From Acidobacteriota bacterium (GTDB lineage: Bacteria; Acidobacteriota; Terriglobia; Terriglobales; Acidobacteriaceae): a stretch of 11,997 nt of DNA. The position numbers and the translations under genes were made by a program. The notes beneath the pieces are model-generated. The model did not search any database and was not told the origin of the DNA. It worked only from the letters and a program-made list of their open reading frames with translations. This document shows positions 11,941 through 11,997 of the stretch, piece by piece. The first letter of the stretch is position 1. Each line of letters opens with the position of its first letter. The stretch is from the NCBI GenBank assembly GCA_021841795.1, contig JAKCDN010000048.1, forward strand, positions 1 through 11,997. The letters are read 5' to 3'.

Positions 11941-11997
11941 ATGTCGCCAGGCCGTTATGAATTGAGTGATTTGCAATGGGAGAAGATCGAGGATTTT
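11941..11997 (+). CDS. Transposase, IS5-family-like, N-terminal fragment (runs off the window)
   Basis: Nineteen codons are visible before the window ends. They begin MSPGRYELSD and continue LQWEKIEDF. This R-Y-E-L-[ST]-D-x-Q-W-x-[KR]-I pattern is the typical N-terminus of IS5-family (IS427/IS1031-like, DUF4096-type) transposases. No catalytic residues are in view, so whether it is intact is unknown. It points away from the PadR gene. The assignment rests on a short but distinctive motif. Confidence 0.7.
   Translation, partial: MSPGRYELSDLQWEKIEDF
11941..11997 (+). mobile_element. Left part of an insertion sequence (IS5-like), right end outside window
   Basis: This is inferred from the transposase start; the left boundary lies somewhere between 11757 and 11940 and is not resolved. 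It marks the right limit of the cluster as a place where mobile DNA has inserted. Confidence 0.5.

Overview
The window carries one left-facing (minus-strand) cluster for membrane-associated sulfur and electron-transfer chemistry. At its right end a plus-strand regulator gene is followed by the start of an insertion-sequence transposase. The organism looks like a GC-rich, menaquinone-using environmental bacterium with Tat export and c-type cytochrome maturation. The small PadR regulator and the cytochrome/sulfur gene mix would fit Acidobacteriota or a similar phylum. That is inference from protein style only, since there is no rRNA or other marker gene here.

Layout from right to left, in the direction of transcription. 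(1) 9248-10924: a CoA-disulfide/persulfide reductase with a C-terminal rhodanese domain, its catalytic cysteines intact. (2) A 324-bp gap with two dyad symmetries. (3) 8498-8923: a Tat-exported Rieske protein overlapping by 14 nt (4) 5728-8511, a 927-residue fusion of a b6/subunit-IV-type cytochrome b with a 12-haem c-type cytochrome. (5) A 79-bp gap with two palindromes. (6) 3459-5648, 2917-3456 and 1855-2907: a tightly packed molybdopterin catalytic subunit, four-cluster ferredoxin and NrfD/PsrC membrane subunit, i.e. a polysulfide/thiosulfate-reductase-like complex. (7) 1311-1841 and 26-1309: two YeeE/YedE-type sulfur-transport half-proteins, the second fused to a rhodanese domain whose catalytic Cys is replaced by Ser.

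Divergent from the reductase, across a 412-bp gap with two more inverted repeats, is a plus-strand PadR-type regulator (11337-11756) with an unusual Cys/His-rich N-terminus. An IS5-like transposase begins at 11941 and runs off the window.

Working model (inference): YeeE proteins bring in thiosulfate or another sulfur species. The rhodanese and persulfide reductase handle sulfane sulfur. The Mo/FeS/NrfD complex couples a sulfur compound at the outer face to the quinone pool. The Rieske/b/multihaem-c complex moves electrons between quinol and periplasmic or extracellular partners. The PadR protein may sense sulfur or redox state through its cysteines and control the cluster through TAGATG-containing dyads found both before its own gene and before the molybdoenzyme gene. 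The substrate and the direction of electron flow cannot be read from sequence.
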